A stretch of 64,000 nt of DNA from CAZMGB01 sp964565775 (lineage in GTDB: Bacteria; Chloroflexota; Dehalococcoidia; DSTF01; JALHUB01). The notes under the pieces are model-generated. The model did not search any database and was not told the DNA's origin. It worked only from the letters and a program-made list of their open reading frames with translations. The stretch's first letter is position 1. Every line of letters starts with the position of its first letter. This document shows, piece by piece, positions 36,490 through 45,836 of the stretch. Position numbers and translations under genes: made by a program. The stretch lies in the NCBI GenBank assembly GCA_964565775.1, contig CAZMGB010000003.1, positions 124,001-188,000 on the forward strand, given 5' to 3'.

Positions 36490-37344
36490 TCAGGCGCCGG
36501 TGTAGCTATCGGCCTCCCCGGCGCCCGGCGCGACGAGCCCCCTCTCCTCCAGGGCACGCCGGAAGACGCGGCGAGCAGCGGGCGACGCCTGAAGTCGACC
36601 GCGCACGTATTCATTCACGACGTCCGTCGGCTCGCCGTCTCGCACCACCTGCCCATGCTCCAGAAGGATCACGCGGTCGGCGAACTCGCTCAAGGTGCTC
36701 ACGACGTGCGTGACCAGGACTATGGTTGTGTTGCTCTCCTTTAACGTGGCGAAATGTTCGAAGCACTTCTGCTGGAACTCTGCATCGCCCACCGCGAGGA
36801 CCTCGTCGATTACCAGGATCTCGGGCCGGACATGGACGGCCACTGCGAAGCCAAGTCGCACATACATTCCTGAGGAGTAGGTTCGCATCGGCTGGTCTGC
36901 GAACTCCTTGAGGCCGGAGAATTCGATGATCTCCGGCACCTTCTCCTTGGCCTCCCTCTTCGGGAGACCCATGAAGAGGGCGTTCAGGTAGGCGTTCTCG
37001 CGCCCGGTCGCCTGTGGGTGAAAGCCAGCGCCCAGCTCCAGGAGAGCGGCGTACCTCCCATGTATGCTCGCCTTCCCCCTCGTGGGGGGAGAGATCCCCA
37101 CCAGAATGCGCAAGAGCGTGCTCTTCCCCGAACCGTTGGGCCCTATGATGCCGACGATCTCGCCCCGCTTCACGCTAAGCGTTATGTCGCGCAGCGCCCA
37201 GAAAGGCTCGCGCGGCCGGATCTGGCGCAGGAGCGTCCGCGGCCGCGCCATCAGGTCGCGAAGCTGCCAGGGCCTCTTCGGGTTCAGATAGAACCGTTTG
37301 GAGACCCCTTCCAGCCGTACCGCGTACTCATTGTCATAGCGCAT
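36490..37344 (-). CDS. Polysaccharide ABC transporter, ATP-binding subunit
   Basis: This 284-residue ATPase of the Wzt/TagH type powers export of a lipid-linked glycan. Walker A is GPNGSGKST at residues 68-76, the signature is YSSGMYVRLGF (a variant typical of polysaccharide exporters) and Walker B is ILVIDEVLAVGD. The C-terminal extension is short, so the carbohydrate-recognition domain of classical Wzt is lacking; export is probably not gated by a capped chain end. The ATG at 37344 lies inside the end of the permease gene, an 11-base overlap indicating coupled translation. Confidence 0.92.
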   Translation of the reverse strand: MRYDNEYAVRLEGVSKRFYLNPKRPWQLRDLMARPRTLLRQIRPREPFWALRDITLSVKRGEIVGIIGPNGSGKSTLLRILVGISPPTRGKASIHGRYAALLELGAGFHPQATGRENAYLNALFMGLPKREAKEKVPEIIEFSGLKEFADQPMRTYSSGMYVRLGFAVAVHVRPEILVIDEVLAVGDAEFQQKCFEHFATLKESNTTIVLVTHVVSTLSEFADRVILLEHGQVVRDGEPTDVVNEYVRGRLQASPAARRVFRRALEERGLVAPGAGEADSYTGA

Positions 37345-38173
37345 CAGCGAAGTATCTCTCCAGCGCGCGAAAGACGCCCAGCCCCACGACGAGGAACACG
37401 GCCGTGATGACGATAGTCGGCCAGAGCTCCGTGCCGGGAGCCGAGCCTTCGAGGAACAGCGCACGCCAATCCTCTATCAATGGCACCATAGGGTTCAGCA
37501 TCAGAACGGGCTTGAACTCCGCTGGAACGCGGTCGAGCGGGTAGATGATCGGCGTGCCGTAGAACATGAGGAGAAGCACGACGCCCAGCATCGGTCCAAG
37601 ATCTCTGAAGAAGACGTTCAACGAAGCGACGAGTGTGCCCAATCCAACCAACAGCAGCAGTTGGAGCGCAAACAGAACCGGTATGCCCGCGACCCAGGCG
37701 ACGGTGGGCTCGATGCCGGAGACGACGAGGAAGAGAGTAAGCACGGGCAGCGCTAGGAGGAACTGGACCGTATTGTAGAACACTGACGCCAGCGGCAGGA
37801 TCAGCCGTGCGAACTGCACCTTTCGGAGGAGGCCGCCATTTGCCACGAAGGCGCCTGCCGATTGCTGGACGCCGCCCGAGAACCAGAACCAGGGAAAGAG
37901 CGCAGAGAGGAGGAAGACAGCGTAGTTCGGGACGTCCAGCCGCAACACTCGGCCTAGCGCGAAGTACATCACGAAGCCCATCGCCAGGGGACGAGCGATC
38001 CACCAGACGTAGCTGAGGACAGTGCCCTGGTATGTGACCTTCAGGTCTCGTGCGGTGACGGCGATGAGTAGGTCCCACGCGGTAGACGTTGATCTAGCCG
38101 CTGCCGCCAGACTGAAGTGTCTCGTCGCTGAGGCTTCCACTGCTCTCCAGACCCCGATCCCACACCCGGTCAC
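37334..38173 (-). CDS. Polysaccharide ABC transporter, permease subunit
   Basis: The protein of about 279 residues has six hydrophobic segments and an N-terminal amphipathic stretch (TARDLKVTYQGTVLSYVWWIARP) typical of ABC-2 O-antigen/teichoic acid permeases (Wzm, TagG). It pairs with the ATPase encoded immediately downstream, with overlapping ends. Together they should move a polyprenyl-linked glycan from the cytoplasm to the outer face. The start is uncertain: GTG at 38173, or a GTG about 11 codons further in. A methyltransferase gene ends 48 bp upstream on the same strand. Confidence 0.9.
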   Translation of the reverse strand: MTGCGIGVWRAVEASATRHFSLAAAARSTSTAWDLLIAVTARDLKVTYQGTVLSYVWWIARPLAMGFVMYFALGRVLRLDVPNYAVFLLSALFPWFWFSGGVQQSAGAFVANGGLLRKVQFARLILPLASVFYNTVQFLLALPVLTLFLVVSGIEPTVAWVAGIPVLFALQLLLLVGLGTLVASLNVFFRDLGPMLGVVLLLMFYGTPIIYPLDRVPAEFKPVLMLNPMVPLIEDWRALFLEGSAPGTELWPTIVITAVFLVVGLGVFRALERYFADAL

Positions 38174-38220
38174 CTACGTCGTCGCAGCAGCACACGTCGG
38201 AGGCGACCGGTGCTACGACA

Positions 38221-38919
38221 TTACTCCGCGAGAAACTCAAGCATCTCCTGACCGCGAGGATGTCCCCAATCGCCAATGTATCTGGCCTCCCACCCGGCCT
38301 CCCGACCCAGGGCGAGAATCTCTTCCGCATTGTACTGGAATGGGATGTAGTCATTTGAACGCCTGGGGTTCTTGTAGCTCTCCTCGAGCAAGCCCTTCGG
38401 GATGAAGGTAGCATAGAAACGACCCCCAGCGCTGATCTCAGCCCTCAGTTTCACCAAACAGAGGAGGATGTCGTCCTCAATGAGATGGCTGAAGAGAGAC
38501 TGCGCGATGCCGTAGTTGGGACGCTTCCCAAACTTGTGAAACTCAAACCGCTCTGAGGTGACGAACTGCGGTCGTTTCTCCTGCCGCAGATCCTTCGAGA
38601 TTTCGTGCTTCAGTCCCGCTTTGATCAGCCACGGCGCATGATCGATCCCGAGGTAGTGCTCCGGCTCGAGATACGCGATGAACAGTCTGCCCCCTCGAAG
38701 GCTGCCGCAGCCGACATCGACGAGGATGTCCTGCGGTTTCAGGCCCTGACGTACCATGAAATCAAATTGGGCTCTCCCGACCGCCTCCCACAAGCCCCCG
38801 ACTTCACCCCGGTGCTTGTCCGGGTAACGGAGGAGCATGTAGCGGAGGCCGCGATATCTCCGCAGCAGCCGGTCGCCGCCCGGCCACGCTTCGAGGGTGC
38901 GTCTCACCGTGGCCCGCAT
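38221..38919 (-). CDS. SAM-dependent methyltransferase
   Basis: The 232-residue protein has ILVDVGCGSLRGGRLFIAYL as the SAM-binding region, YLGIDHAPWLI at the end of strand 2, and later FSHLIEDDILLCL. These are class I methyltransferase features with a distinctive Gly-Ser-Leu-Arg-Gly motif found in enzymes of surface-polysaccharide loci. The ATG at 38919 is preceded by GAGGGA. It lies upstream of the ABC exporter genes on the same strand. Its substrate is probably a sugar or lipid-linked glycan, by context only. Confidence 0.8.
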   Translation of the reverse strand: MRATVRRTLEAWPGGDRLLRRYRGLRYMLLRYPDKHRGEVGGLWEAVGRAQFDFMVRQGLKPQDILVDVGCGSLRGGRLFIAYLEPEHYLGIDHAPWLIKAGLKHEISKDLRQEKRPQFVTSERFEFHKFGKRPNYGIAQSLFSHLIEDDILLCLVKLRAEISAGGRFYATFIPKGLLEESYKNPRRSNDYIPFQYNAEEILALGREAGWEARYIGDWGHPRGQEMLEFLAE

Positions 38920-39260
38920 GTAAAGTCCCTCACGTTCTCGAAGTTGCCCGCCTCTCCAGAGGCGGGTGTCATCTCGCTCTCGGTCTGAACCCCATAGATG
39001 GTAACACAGATTATGAGTCTGCCGTTTCACTCTGTAAAGCCTGCGGAAGCGGGGCGGGGGCCTCCTCAGCCAATCGCTACCGCTTCCAGTTTGGGCGGCG
39101 CCGCCGACGGCCGGCTGGGGAGAAAATCACACAACGAGCGTCGATTTCCCGAGGGCTACACTACGCGCGGCCTGTGTTATGATTGGCCCGGCCGGGCCGT
39201 TGATCAAACGGGCAGTCTCTGCCCATACGACGATCAGAGTCGAGCTCCGGCCAGCTATCC
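38920..39260. other. Divergent region between methyltransferase and GT2 genes
   Basis: About 340 bp lie between divergently oriented genes. A GC-rich palindromic stretch GGCCCGGCCGGGCC lies near 39185-39198, just upstream of the GT2 start. No -10/-35 pair was convincing and no relic was recognised. Confidence 0.3.
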
Positions 39261-40256
39261 GTGCCTAAGCCAGCCGCACCGGCCGCCTCTCCCTCTGTCG
39301 CCGTCCTGACCGTGAATACCGACGGTGCAGCCTTCATGTCGGAGTTCGCACAATCGTTCGCCGAGGTGACCTACCCCAATCTCCGTCTCATCGTCGTCGA
39401 TAACGCCTCCACCGACGATTCACTCCAGATCCTCGAACGGTTGCAGCCCGAAGCGGTGATCCTTCGGAACGAGACCAACCTGGGCTTCACCGGCGCCTGC
39501 AACCGGGGCCTCGCCTATTGCCTCGAGCAGGGCTTCGACTACGTGCTGCTGCTCAACAGTGACGGCATCATGGAGCCAGACTTCCTGGACCACCTGGTGG
39601 CCGCCGCTGACGAGCGTACCATGACTGCACCGAAGTCGTATCTCTATCACCACCGTGGACGTCTGGACGACTCGGTGGGCCAGTTCGACTGGACGCGGGG
39701 TGTCTGGAAGAAGCGCATCCTTGGCAAGGCGCCGACCGCCGACTTCGACCAGCCGCGTGCCGTGGACAACGCTAACCTCTCATGCCTGCTCGTACCCAGC
39801 GGCCTGCTGCGGGACGTGGGCCTGCTGGACGACAACTTCTTCCTCTACTACGACGATACCGATTTCGTGCGGCGCGCGCGGGATAAGGGGTACCGCCTCT
39901 GGTTCGTGCCGGCCGCGGTGGTCTATCACCGGAAGGGCGGAACCATCGGCGGTTCAGACACCCCCTTCGGGCTCTACTACCTAGCGCGCAACCGGCCATA
40001 TCTCATTCGCAAACACGTCCATTCGCCCTTGCGCCTCGCCCAGTTCTGGGTCTACTTCCTGAGCAGCCGTCTCATACAGCTCATCGCATTTCTCGCTCGG
40101 GGCCGGCCCGATCTCGCCAAAGCGATGCTGCTGGGACTCATGGACTACTGGCGAGGTCGCATGGGGAAGACGATAGAACGTGACCGGTGGCGGAGCAGAA
40201 CACAGGCCGCCGACCCCGGCCTCAGGATGCGCGGCGAACCGGGTGCCAAGGCTTGA
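39261..40256 (+). CDS. Glycosyltransferase family 2 (rhamnosyltransferase-like)
   Basis: The 331-residue GT-A enzyme has VAVLTVNTDGAAFM, then LIVVDNASTDDSLQIL, NETNLGFTGACNRGL and the metal-binding LLLNSDG (where DxD motifs sit), and FFLYYDDTDFVRRA. This is the pattern of WbbL-type GT2 enzymes that add rhamnose or another deoxysugar. A C-terminal hydrophobic patch (LAQFWVYFLSSRLIQLIAFL) suggests membrane association. The start is GTG. It precedes the epimerase and RmlD-like genes, which would supply its nucleotide-sugar donor. Confidence 0.9.
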   Translation: MPKPAAPAASPSVAVLTVNTDGAAFMSEFAQSFAEVTYPNLRLIVVDNASTDDSLQILERLQPEAVILRNETNLGFTGACNRGLAYCLEQGFDYVLLLNSDGIMEPDFLDHLVAAADERTMTAPKSYLYHHRGRLDDSVGQFDWTRGVWKKRILGKAPTADFDQPRAVDNANLSCLLVPSGLLRDVGLLDDNFFLYYDDTDFVRRARDKGYRLWFVPAAVVYHRKGGTIGGSDTPFGLYYLARNRPYLIRKHVHSPLRLAQFWVYFLSSRLIQLIAFLARGRPDLAKAMLLGLMDYWRGRMGKTIERDRWRSRTQAADPGLRMRGEPGAKA

Positions 40257-40337
40257 CGCCGCCGCGAGGCATCACGTAGTCTGAATTCGCGCGAGGACTG
40301 GCGATAATCGTACTGTCGCTGGAGCAACGATGACACG

Positions 40338-41369
40338 ATGACCACTGTACTCGTCACCGGCGGCGCTGGCTACATCGGCAGCGTCCTGGTCCGCAGGCTC
40401 CTCTCCCAGGGCTTCGCGGTGCGGGTGCTGGACCGCCTGTACTGGGGCCGAAAGCCTCTCCAGGAGGTGATGGACCGGATCGAGCTGATCCACGGCGACG
40501 TCCGTCAGCTCCGCGACGAATGGCTCCAGGGAATCGACGCCGTGGTCCACCTGGCCGGTCTCTCCAACGACCCGACTGCCGAGTACGACCCCCAGGCGAA
40601 CTGGGAAATGAACGCCCTGGGCACCGAGCGACTGGCCGTTGCCTGCAAGCGGCTGGGCGTGCCCCGCCTCACCTTCGGCTCCAGTTGCTCGATCTATGAC
40701 GGGCTGCCGCCGGGGATTGAGTATCGCGAGGACCAGGAGGTGCAGCCCAGGGGCGCCTACGCCGAGGCGAAATTCTACGCTGAGAACCGGCTCCTGGAGC
40801 TGGCAGACGAGCACTTCTGCCCCGTGATCCTGCGTCAGGCCACCGTATTCGGCTTCAGCTCTCGCATGCGCTACGATCTGGTGGTAAACACCTTCGTCAA
40901 GGACGCTCTCCAGGCGGGCCGGCTAAACCTTCACGGCGGTGGCTGGATGTGGCGGCCCCTGGTCGACGTGGAGGACACTTCCGAAGCGCACATTGTCTGC
41001 CTCCGGGCACCCGAGGACAAAGTGCGGGGGCAGATCTACAACGTGGTCCAGGACAACTACCAGATCCGGGCGCTGGCGATGATGGTCGCCGGCACCTTGC
41101 GGATGGAGAATCGCGACGTCCGCTTGGAGGAGGTCCCGGCGCCCCCCCGCGTGCGGGACTATCGCTGCTCCAACGCGAAGATGACCTGGGGGCTCGGCTT
41201 CACGCCCCAGATCACGGTCCTGGCCTCCATCGCAAACATGGTGGCCTGCATCACCCGCGACGGCTTCACCGAGTTCGATCACCCCTGCTACTACAACATC
41301 GACTGGATGGAGCTGCTGAGCGAGGTTCACGAGAACCTTAGGCCGTTCCAGAGCGTCCTGGGCGAGTAG
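40338..41369 (+). CDS. NAD-dependent epimerase/dehydratase (extended SDR)
   Basis: The 343-residue protein has the NAD-binding motif GGAGYIGS at residues 8-15, VVHLAGLSNDP, a Ser-rich catalytic region FGSSCSIYDG, and the YxxxK pair in AYAEAKFYAE. Extended SDRs of this kind convert nucleotide-sugars (4-epimerisation, dehydration or reduction). It is 10 bp upstream of the RmlD-like gene and surely in one operon with it. The exact sugar cannot be read from sequence; the paired reductase points to a deoxyhexose. Confidence 0.88.
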   Translation: MTTVLVTGGAGYIGSVLVRRLLSQGFAVRVLDRLYWGRKPLQEVMDRIELIHGDVRQLRDEWLQGIDAVVHLAGLSNDPTAEYDPQANWEMNALGTERLAVACKRLGVPRLTFGSSCSIYDGLPPGIEYREDQEVQPRGAYAEAKFYAENRLLELADEHFCPVILRQATVFGFSSRMRYDLVVNTFVKDALQAGRLNLHGGGWMWRPLVDVEDTSEAHIVCLRAPEDKVRGQIYNVVQDNYQIRALAMMVAGTLRMENRDVRLEEVPAPPRVRDYRCSNAKMTWGLGFTPQITVLASIANMVACITRDGFTEFDHPCYYNIDWMELLSEVHENLRPFQSVLGE

Positions 41370-41379
41370 AAGCAGCTCC

Positions 41380-42270
41380 ATGCGCACCCTCCTCATCGGC
41401 AGCCGCGGCCAGTTGGGCAGCGACCTCTGCCGCGTCTGGGCCGACGAGCTCATCGCCCTCGACCAGCCGGAGCTGGAGGTCTGTGACGGCGACCAGGTGC
41501 ACTCCATCATCCGCAGCGAGGCGCCTCGCCTGGTCATCAACACTGCCGCCTACCACCGGGTCGATGAGTGCGAGAGCAACGTCATGCGCTCCTTCGAGGT
41601 GAACGCCCTGGGCGCCAAGAACGTGGCCGACGCGTCACGCGAGGTCGGCGCCGCCGTGATGTTCATCAGCACCGACTACGTCTTCGACGGCGAGAAGGGC
41701 AGCCCCTACGTCGAGGAGGACGTCCCGCGCCCCCTCAGCGTCTACGGCACATCCAAGCTTGCCGGGGAGCATTTAGTGCGCCAGAGCAACCCCCGGCATT
41801 TCATCGTGCGCACCTCCGGGCTCTTCGGGGTGGCCGGGGCTATGGGCAAGGGGGGAAACTTCGTGGAAACGATGATCCGAAAGGCCCGGCAGGGCGAAGC
41901 GCTGCGGGTAGTCGACGACCAGGTGCTCGGGCCCACGTTTACCTGGGACCTGGCCACCACACTACAAGAACTGGCGGCCACAGGGCGCTTTGGCACCTAC
42001 CACGCGACCAGCGCGGGCCAGACATCCTGGTATGGCTTCGCCGCCAAGATCTTCGAATTGACGGGGTTGCGGCCCAGCCTCACGGCCATCACGAGCGATG
42101 AACTGGCCGCCGCCGCTCGTCGTCCCCGCTTCTCCGTCCTCGAGAATCGCGCCCTGGCGGCGGCCGGCGTAACACCTCTCCGGCCCTGGCAGGAGGCGTT
42201 GGAGGCCTATCTGAAGGAGAAGGGCCACCTCCAGCCGGCCCGACCGCCCGGCGCTACCGGCACGGCGTAG
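41380..42270 (+). CDS. rfbD: dTDP-4-dehydrorhamnose reductase
   Basis: The 296-residue protein has the short N-terminal NADP motif (LIGSRGQLGSDL), VINTAAYHRVDECE, FISTDYVFDGEKG and the YxxxK pair in YGTSKLAGEH, all characteristic of RmlD/RfbD. It reduces the 4-keto group of dTDP-4-keto-L-rhamnose or a related sugar to give the donor for the GT2 enzyme. RmlA and RmlB are not in the window; a cupin with RmlC-like features is at 12.7 kb. It follows the epimerase gene with a 10-bp gap. The last 15 residues are Pro/Gly-rich. Confidence 0.88.
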   Translation: MRTLLIGSRGQLGSDLCRVWADELIALDQPELEVCDGDQVHSIIRSEAPRLVINTAAYHRVDECESNVMRSFEVNALGAKNVADASREVGAAVMFISTDYVFDGEKGSPYVEEDVPRPLSVYGTSKLAGEHLVRQSNPRHFIVRTSGLFGVAGAMGKGGNFVETMIRKARQGEALRVVDDQVLGPTFTWDLATTLQELAATGRFGTYHATSAGQTSWYGFAAKIFELTGLRPSLTAITSDELAAAARRPRFSVLENRALAAAGVTPLRPWQEALEAYLKEKGHLQPARPPGATGTA

Positions 42271-42383
42271 CACGGCACAGCATCGACCTGACGGAAGACC
42301 TCCCTTACGTGGTCGCCGGGGCGATGGTCTGCCGTGAGACTGCGTTCGAGCGCGGCGACCGCGAGGCGCTGCCGCCCTCCCTC

Positions 42384-43019
42384 CTACCGCGCGGGCTCGG
42401 GCGAACCTGACGGGGCCGTATCCTTCGTCGCTCTGAGCACGAGCTCCACCTCCTCGATACCGACGATCGGCCCCCAGAAGCGCTCGCAGAAGTACTGAGT
42501 GCGGCGGCTGCGGTTGGCGAAGGCGTTGAAGAGCATGTTCCCGAGGCGGCGCGGCCACGACAGGTTGAGCGTCTCGTTGCGGGCGCTCATCGTGAGGTTG
42601 AGCTTCGCCCGCTCGATGCGGAAGCGAGCCTTCGAGTAGTAGGCGAAGGCGAACCCATCGAAGTAGGTGTCGTCGAAGTAGGCGAAGGTGGCGATGGAGA
42701 GGCCGCGCCGGTGGGTGGGGTCCTTCCACGTGACGAAGCTGGAGGAGGCGTGGGGCGCCTTCACGAAGACCAGGGCGCCCGGGCGGCATACCCGCCAGAT
42801 CTCATTCATGGTGGCGAGGAAGTCATCCATGTGCTCGAGGATGTGGTAGGAGTAGACCCCATCGATGGAGCTTTCCCTGAACGGCAGACCCTGGTTGACG
42901 TCCGCCACAACGTCCACGCCCGGCACCGGCAGCGTGTCCACTCCAATGGCGCCCTTCACTTTCCGGTTGCCGCACCCGAGGTCGATCCTGAAACGGCGTT
43001 CGCGGTTTTCGTCAGTCAC
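42384..43019 (-). CDS. SAM-dependent methyltransferase
   Basis: The 211-residue protein has FRIDLGCGNRKVKGAIGVD as SAM-binding loop and strand 2, VDVVADVNQGLPF, and YSYHILEHMDD. It is a compact class I methyltransferase like those in polysaccharide loci. The start is a GTG at 43019 with GGGGAG about nine bases upstream. It is convergent with the RmlD-like gene and divergent from the tandem glycosyltransferases. TATAAT on the minus strand at 43064-43059 could be its -10 box, though no good -35 was found. Confidence 0.82.
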   Translation of the reverse strand: MTDENRERRFRIDLGCGNRKVKGAIGVDTLPVPGVDVVADVNQGLPFRESSIDGVYSYHILEHMDDFLATMNEIWRVCRPGALVFVKAPHASSSFVTWKDPTHRRGLSIATFAYFDDTYFDGFAFAYYSKARFRIERAKLNLTMSARNETLNLSWPRRLGNMLFNAFANRSRRTQYFCERFWGPIVGIEEVELVLRATKDTAPSGSPEPAR

Positions 43020-43233
43020 TGGCAGATGCTCCCCAAAGTCTTATCGTCCCTGGACGTAATTATACACAAGGGTTCTTCGTTTATGAGGCTGGAGATGCCG
43101 CCACATTGAACGAAGGGAAGGGCGGCTGCTATCATGAGGCAGCCCTGAATCGGGACCCTGAGGAGGCGCCGGAGGTCTCCATCGCTGGTTGTGGCGCGCA
43201 CCCGACGCGAGGCGGAGCTCAGCGGAAAGTAGT

Positions 43234-44538
43234 GTGAAGCGAATTCTCATACTGAGCCGTGGTGCCGTCGGCACATACATGTCGAGCCCGGGCATCCGCG
43301 CCTACTACATGTCGCAGGTGCTGGCGAAGGCGTTGCCGGACGCCCAGGTGACCCTGGGCGTACCCAACCCGACGGACCAGCCCGAGCACCTCCCCGGCGT
43401 GCGGGTGGTCCGCTACGGGCCGCTCTCCTCGATGCGCCTCGTCTCTCAGCACGACATCATCATCACCTCCGGCTTCTCGCCTCACCTCGCCCCTCTCTTC
43501 CCCAAGAAGACGTTCGTAGCAGACCTCTTCAGCCAGTACTTCATGGAGTGGATGGAGCTCACGAAGGCCGAATCGCGGGGCACGAAGCGGGACATCTGGA
43601 TGAACAAGAACCGCGCCTACCTCACCATGCAGCTCACCCTCGCCGACTTCATTCTCTGCGCCAACGAGCGCCAGCGGGACACCTACATCGGCATGCTCAG
43701 CGCCCTGGGGCTCATCGACCCGATGGCATATGACAACGACGACACGCTCCGGCGGTGGATCGACGTCGCGCCGCACGGCATTCGGCCGGACGAGCTCAGC
43801 CACGACCGCCAGGTTGTCAAGGGCGTCTACGCCGGCATCCGCGAGGGCGACACGGTACTGCTCTGGAACGGTGGCACCGTCTCCTGGTACGACCCCGAGC
43901 CCTTCCTGCGGGCGCTCCATCTCCTCTCCCGGGAGCGGGACGACATCAAGGCGCTGTTTCTCGGCACCTTCTACCCCGGTCTCGGCGAGTTTCTCGGGTA
44001 CGGCCACCGGTTCAGGTCGGCCTTCCAGCTCGCCAAGGACCTGAACCTCTACCAGCGATCCGTCTTCTTCGAGTTCGGCTGGGTGCCCCACCGCGACGTG
44101 AAGAACTACCTGATGGAGTCAGACATCGGCGTTTGCACCTACTTCGACAACCTGGAAACCCGCTACTCACAGCGTACGCGATTCGTGGACCTCATGTGGG
44201 CGGAGCTCCCCATTATCTGCACCCGAGGCGACGTGCTGGCCGAGATGGTCGAGGTACACGGGCTCGGCGTGGTGGTCCCTGAGGGCGATGCCGCCGCTAT
44301 CGCCGAGGCGATCAGGCGCCTCGTCGACGACAAAGCCTTCTACCAGCAGTGCCGCGAGAATCTGCGCGTCCTCAAGCCCAGCCTGTCCTGGGAGGTGGCG
44401 CTGGAGCCGCTGGTGCGCTTCTGTCGCGACGGAAACTCGCTCGCCGTCGCCAAGCGCGACCGCTTCCTCCCCGTCCTCTCTCGAACCAGCGAGTACCTGC
44501 TGGCCCGCGTCCGGGACACCTTCACCCCGAAGCGATGA
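43234..44538 (+). CDS. GT4-like glycosyltransferase, tandem copy 1
   Basis: The 434-residue protein is the first of three tandem paralogues. It begins KRILILSRGAVGTYMSSPGIR and has a GT-B fold: the N-terminal Rossmann half with LADFILCANERQRDTYIG, and the C-terminal half with VFFEFGWVPHRDVKNYLMESDIGVCTYFDN, ELPIICTRGDVLAE and GLGVVVPEGD. The Glu/Asp-rich nucleotide-sugar region of GT4 enzymes lies there. It is the most divergent of the three. I chose the GTG at 43234. Its stop overlaps the next start (ATGA), so the three form one coupled operon. Sugar and acceptor unknown. Confidence 0.85.
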   Translation: MKRILILSRGAVGTYMSSPGIRAYYMSQVLAKALPDAQVTLGVPNPTDQPEHLPGVRVVRYGPLSSMRLVSQHDIIITSGFSPHLAPLFPKKTFVADLFSQYFMEWMELTKAESRGTKRDIWMNKNRAYLTMQLTLADFILCANERQRDTYIGMLSALGLIDPMAYDNDDTLRRWIDVAPHGIRPDELSHDRQVVKGVYAGIREGDTVLLWNGGTVSWYDPEPFLRALHLLSRERDDIKALFLGTFYPGLGEFLGYGHRFRSAFQLAKDLNLYQRSVFFEFGWVPHRDVKNYLMESDIGVCTYFDNLETRYSQRTRFVDLMWAELPIICTRGDVLAEMVEVHGLGVVVPEGDAAAIAEAIRRLVDDKAFYQQCRENLRVLKPSLSWEVALEPLVRFCRDGNSLAVAKRDRFLPVLSRTSEYLLARVRDTFTPKR

Positions 44539-45836
44539 CGAAGATCCTGGTGCACGCCCGGGGAGCCGTGGGCAGCGCTATGGCGAGCACCGGCATACGT
44601 TGCTACCACATAGCCCGCGTCCTGGCCGAGCAGATCCCCGACGCGCACGTCACCCTCGCCGTTCCCAACAAGCCGGATATCCCCTCCCCCCATCCGCGCC
44701 TCCGCATCGTCCGCTGCTCGAACCAGTGGACCAGCTTCCTCCAGATGATCCGCCACGACATCATCATCTCCCGCAACTTTCCGCCGCCGCTCGTACTGCT
44801 CTTCTTCCACAAGCGGCTGGTCCTGGACTTCTACTCGGCCTTCTTCATCGAGTGGATGGAGATCTCCAAGCGCATCCCCAATCCCGGGCGGCGGAAGGTG
44901 TGGACGGCCTCCAACCGCCACTATCTCAACTTCCAGCTTACCCTTGCCGACTACGTCCTTTGCTCGAACGAGCGTCAGCGCGACGTCTGGGTGGGTTCAC
45001 TCAGCGCCCTGGGACTCATCTCTCCCCAGGTGTACGACCGGGACACGACGCTGCGCCGCCTCATTGAGGTGGCACCATACGGGGTGCAGCCTGGCCGTCC
45101 CGAGCGCGCCCGGCGGGTCCTGAAGGGAGTCGTGCCGGGCATCCGCGAGACCGACAAGGTGCTCATCTGGAGCGGCAGCATAATGGAGTGGTTCGACGCT
45201 CAGACCGTCATTCGGGCCATGGCCGAGGTGAGCCGCGTCCGGGACGACGTCAAGCTCTACTTTCTGGGCACTGAGCATCCCGACTTCGTCACCGGCCTGC
45301 TCTTCGATCCGCCGCGGGACGCGATCACCCTCAGCACGCAGCTTGGCGTGTACAACCGCTCCGTCTTCTTCCACGTCGGCTGGGTCCCCTACCAGGACAT
45401 CGGCAACTTCCTCGCCGAAGCCGACATCGGCGTATGCGCCGGCTTCGATAACATCGAGGCGCGCTACGCCTTCCGCACCCGCTTCGTCGACCTTTTCTGG
45501 GCGGAGCTGCCCATCATCTGCACTCCTGGGGACGTTCTCGCCGAGCGGATAGACCGCGACCCTCTCGGTATCGTCGTCCCCCCCGGCGATCCTCGGGCAT
45601 TCGCCGACGCCATCCTTCGCCTCGTCGACGACCAAGACTTCTATCAGCGCTGCCGCTCCAACATGCTCGCAATCAAGGAGGAGCTGAGCTGGGAGCGGGC
45701 CCTGGCGCCCCTGGTTGAGTTCTGCCGGAGCGGCCAGAGCTTCGCTTCTCCCAAGAGGCAGCGCCTCCTGCCGCTTCTCCGACACAGCGGCAAATATCTG
45801 CTGACCCACGTGAGGCAGATGCAGATGCGCTCGTGA
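44535..45836 (+). CDS. GT4-like glycosyltransferase, tandem copy 2
   Basis: The 433-residue GT-B protein starts MTKILVHARGAVGSAMAST and repeats the motifs of copy 1: SRNFPPPLVLLFFHKRL, CSNERQRDVWVG, FFHVGWVPYQDIGNFLAEAD, IGVCAGFDNIEARYAFRTR and ELPIICTPGDVLAER. It is far closer to copy 3 than to copy 1. The ATG at 44535 overlaps the previous stop by four bases. It probably adds a sugar to the growing glycan after copy 1. Relaxed or changed specificity between copies is expected but cannot be read from the sequence. Confidence 0.87.
   Translation: MTKILVHARGAVGSAMASTGIRCYHIARVLAEQIPDAHVTLAVPNKPDIPSPHPRLRIVRCSNQWTSFLQMIRHDIIISRNFPPPLVLLFFHKRLVLDFYSAFFIEWMEISKRIPNPGRRKVWTASNRHYLNFQLTLADYVLCSNERQRDVWVGSLSALGLISPQVYDRDTTLRRLIEVAPYGVQPGRPERARRVLKGVVPGIRETDKVLIWSGSIMEWFDAQTVIRAMAEVSRVRDDVKLYFLGTEHPDFVTGLLFDPPRDAITLSTQLGVYNRSVFFHVGWVPYQDIGNFLAEADIGVCAGFDNIEARYAFRTRFVDLFWAELPIICTPGDVLAERIDRDPLGIVVPPGDPRAFADAILRLVDDQDFYQRCRSNMLAIKEELSWERALAPLVEFCRSGQSFASPKRQRLLPLLRHSGKYLLTHVRQMQMRS

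Noticed and set aside
39185..39198. Palindrome GGCCCGGCCGGGCC before the GT2 gene
   Set aside because: It is expected by chance in such GC-rich DNA and matches no known operator.
42271..42416. Coding-like stretch after rfbD (SIDLTEDLPYVVAGAMVC)
   Set aside because: It has plausible composition but no start, no family match that I recognise, and it runs into the convergent methyltransferase gene.
43059..43064. TATAAT on the minus strand upstream of the 42.4 kb methyltransferase
   Set aside because: It is not listed as a promoter because no -35 element was found at 16-18 bases and the box may be chance.
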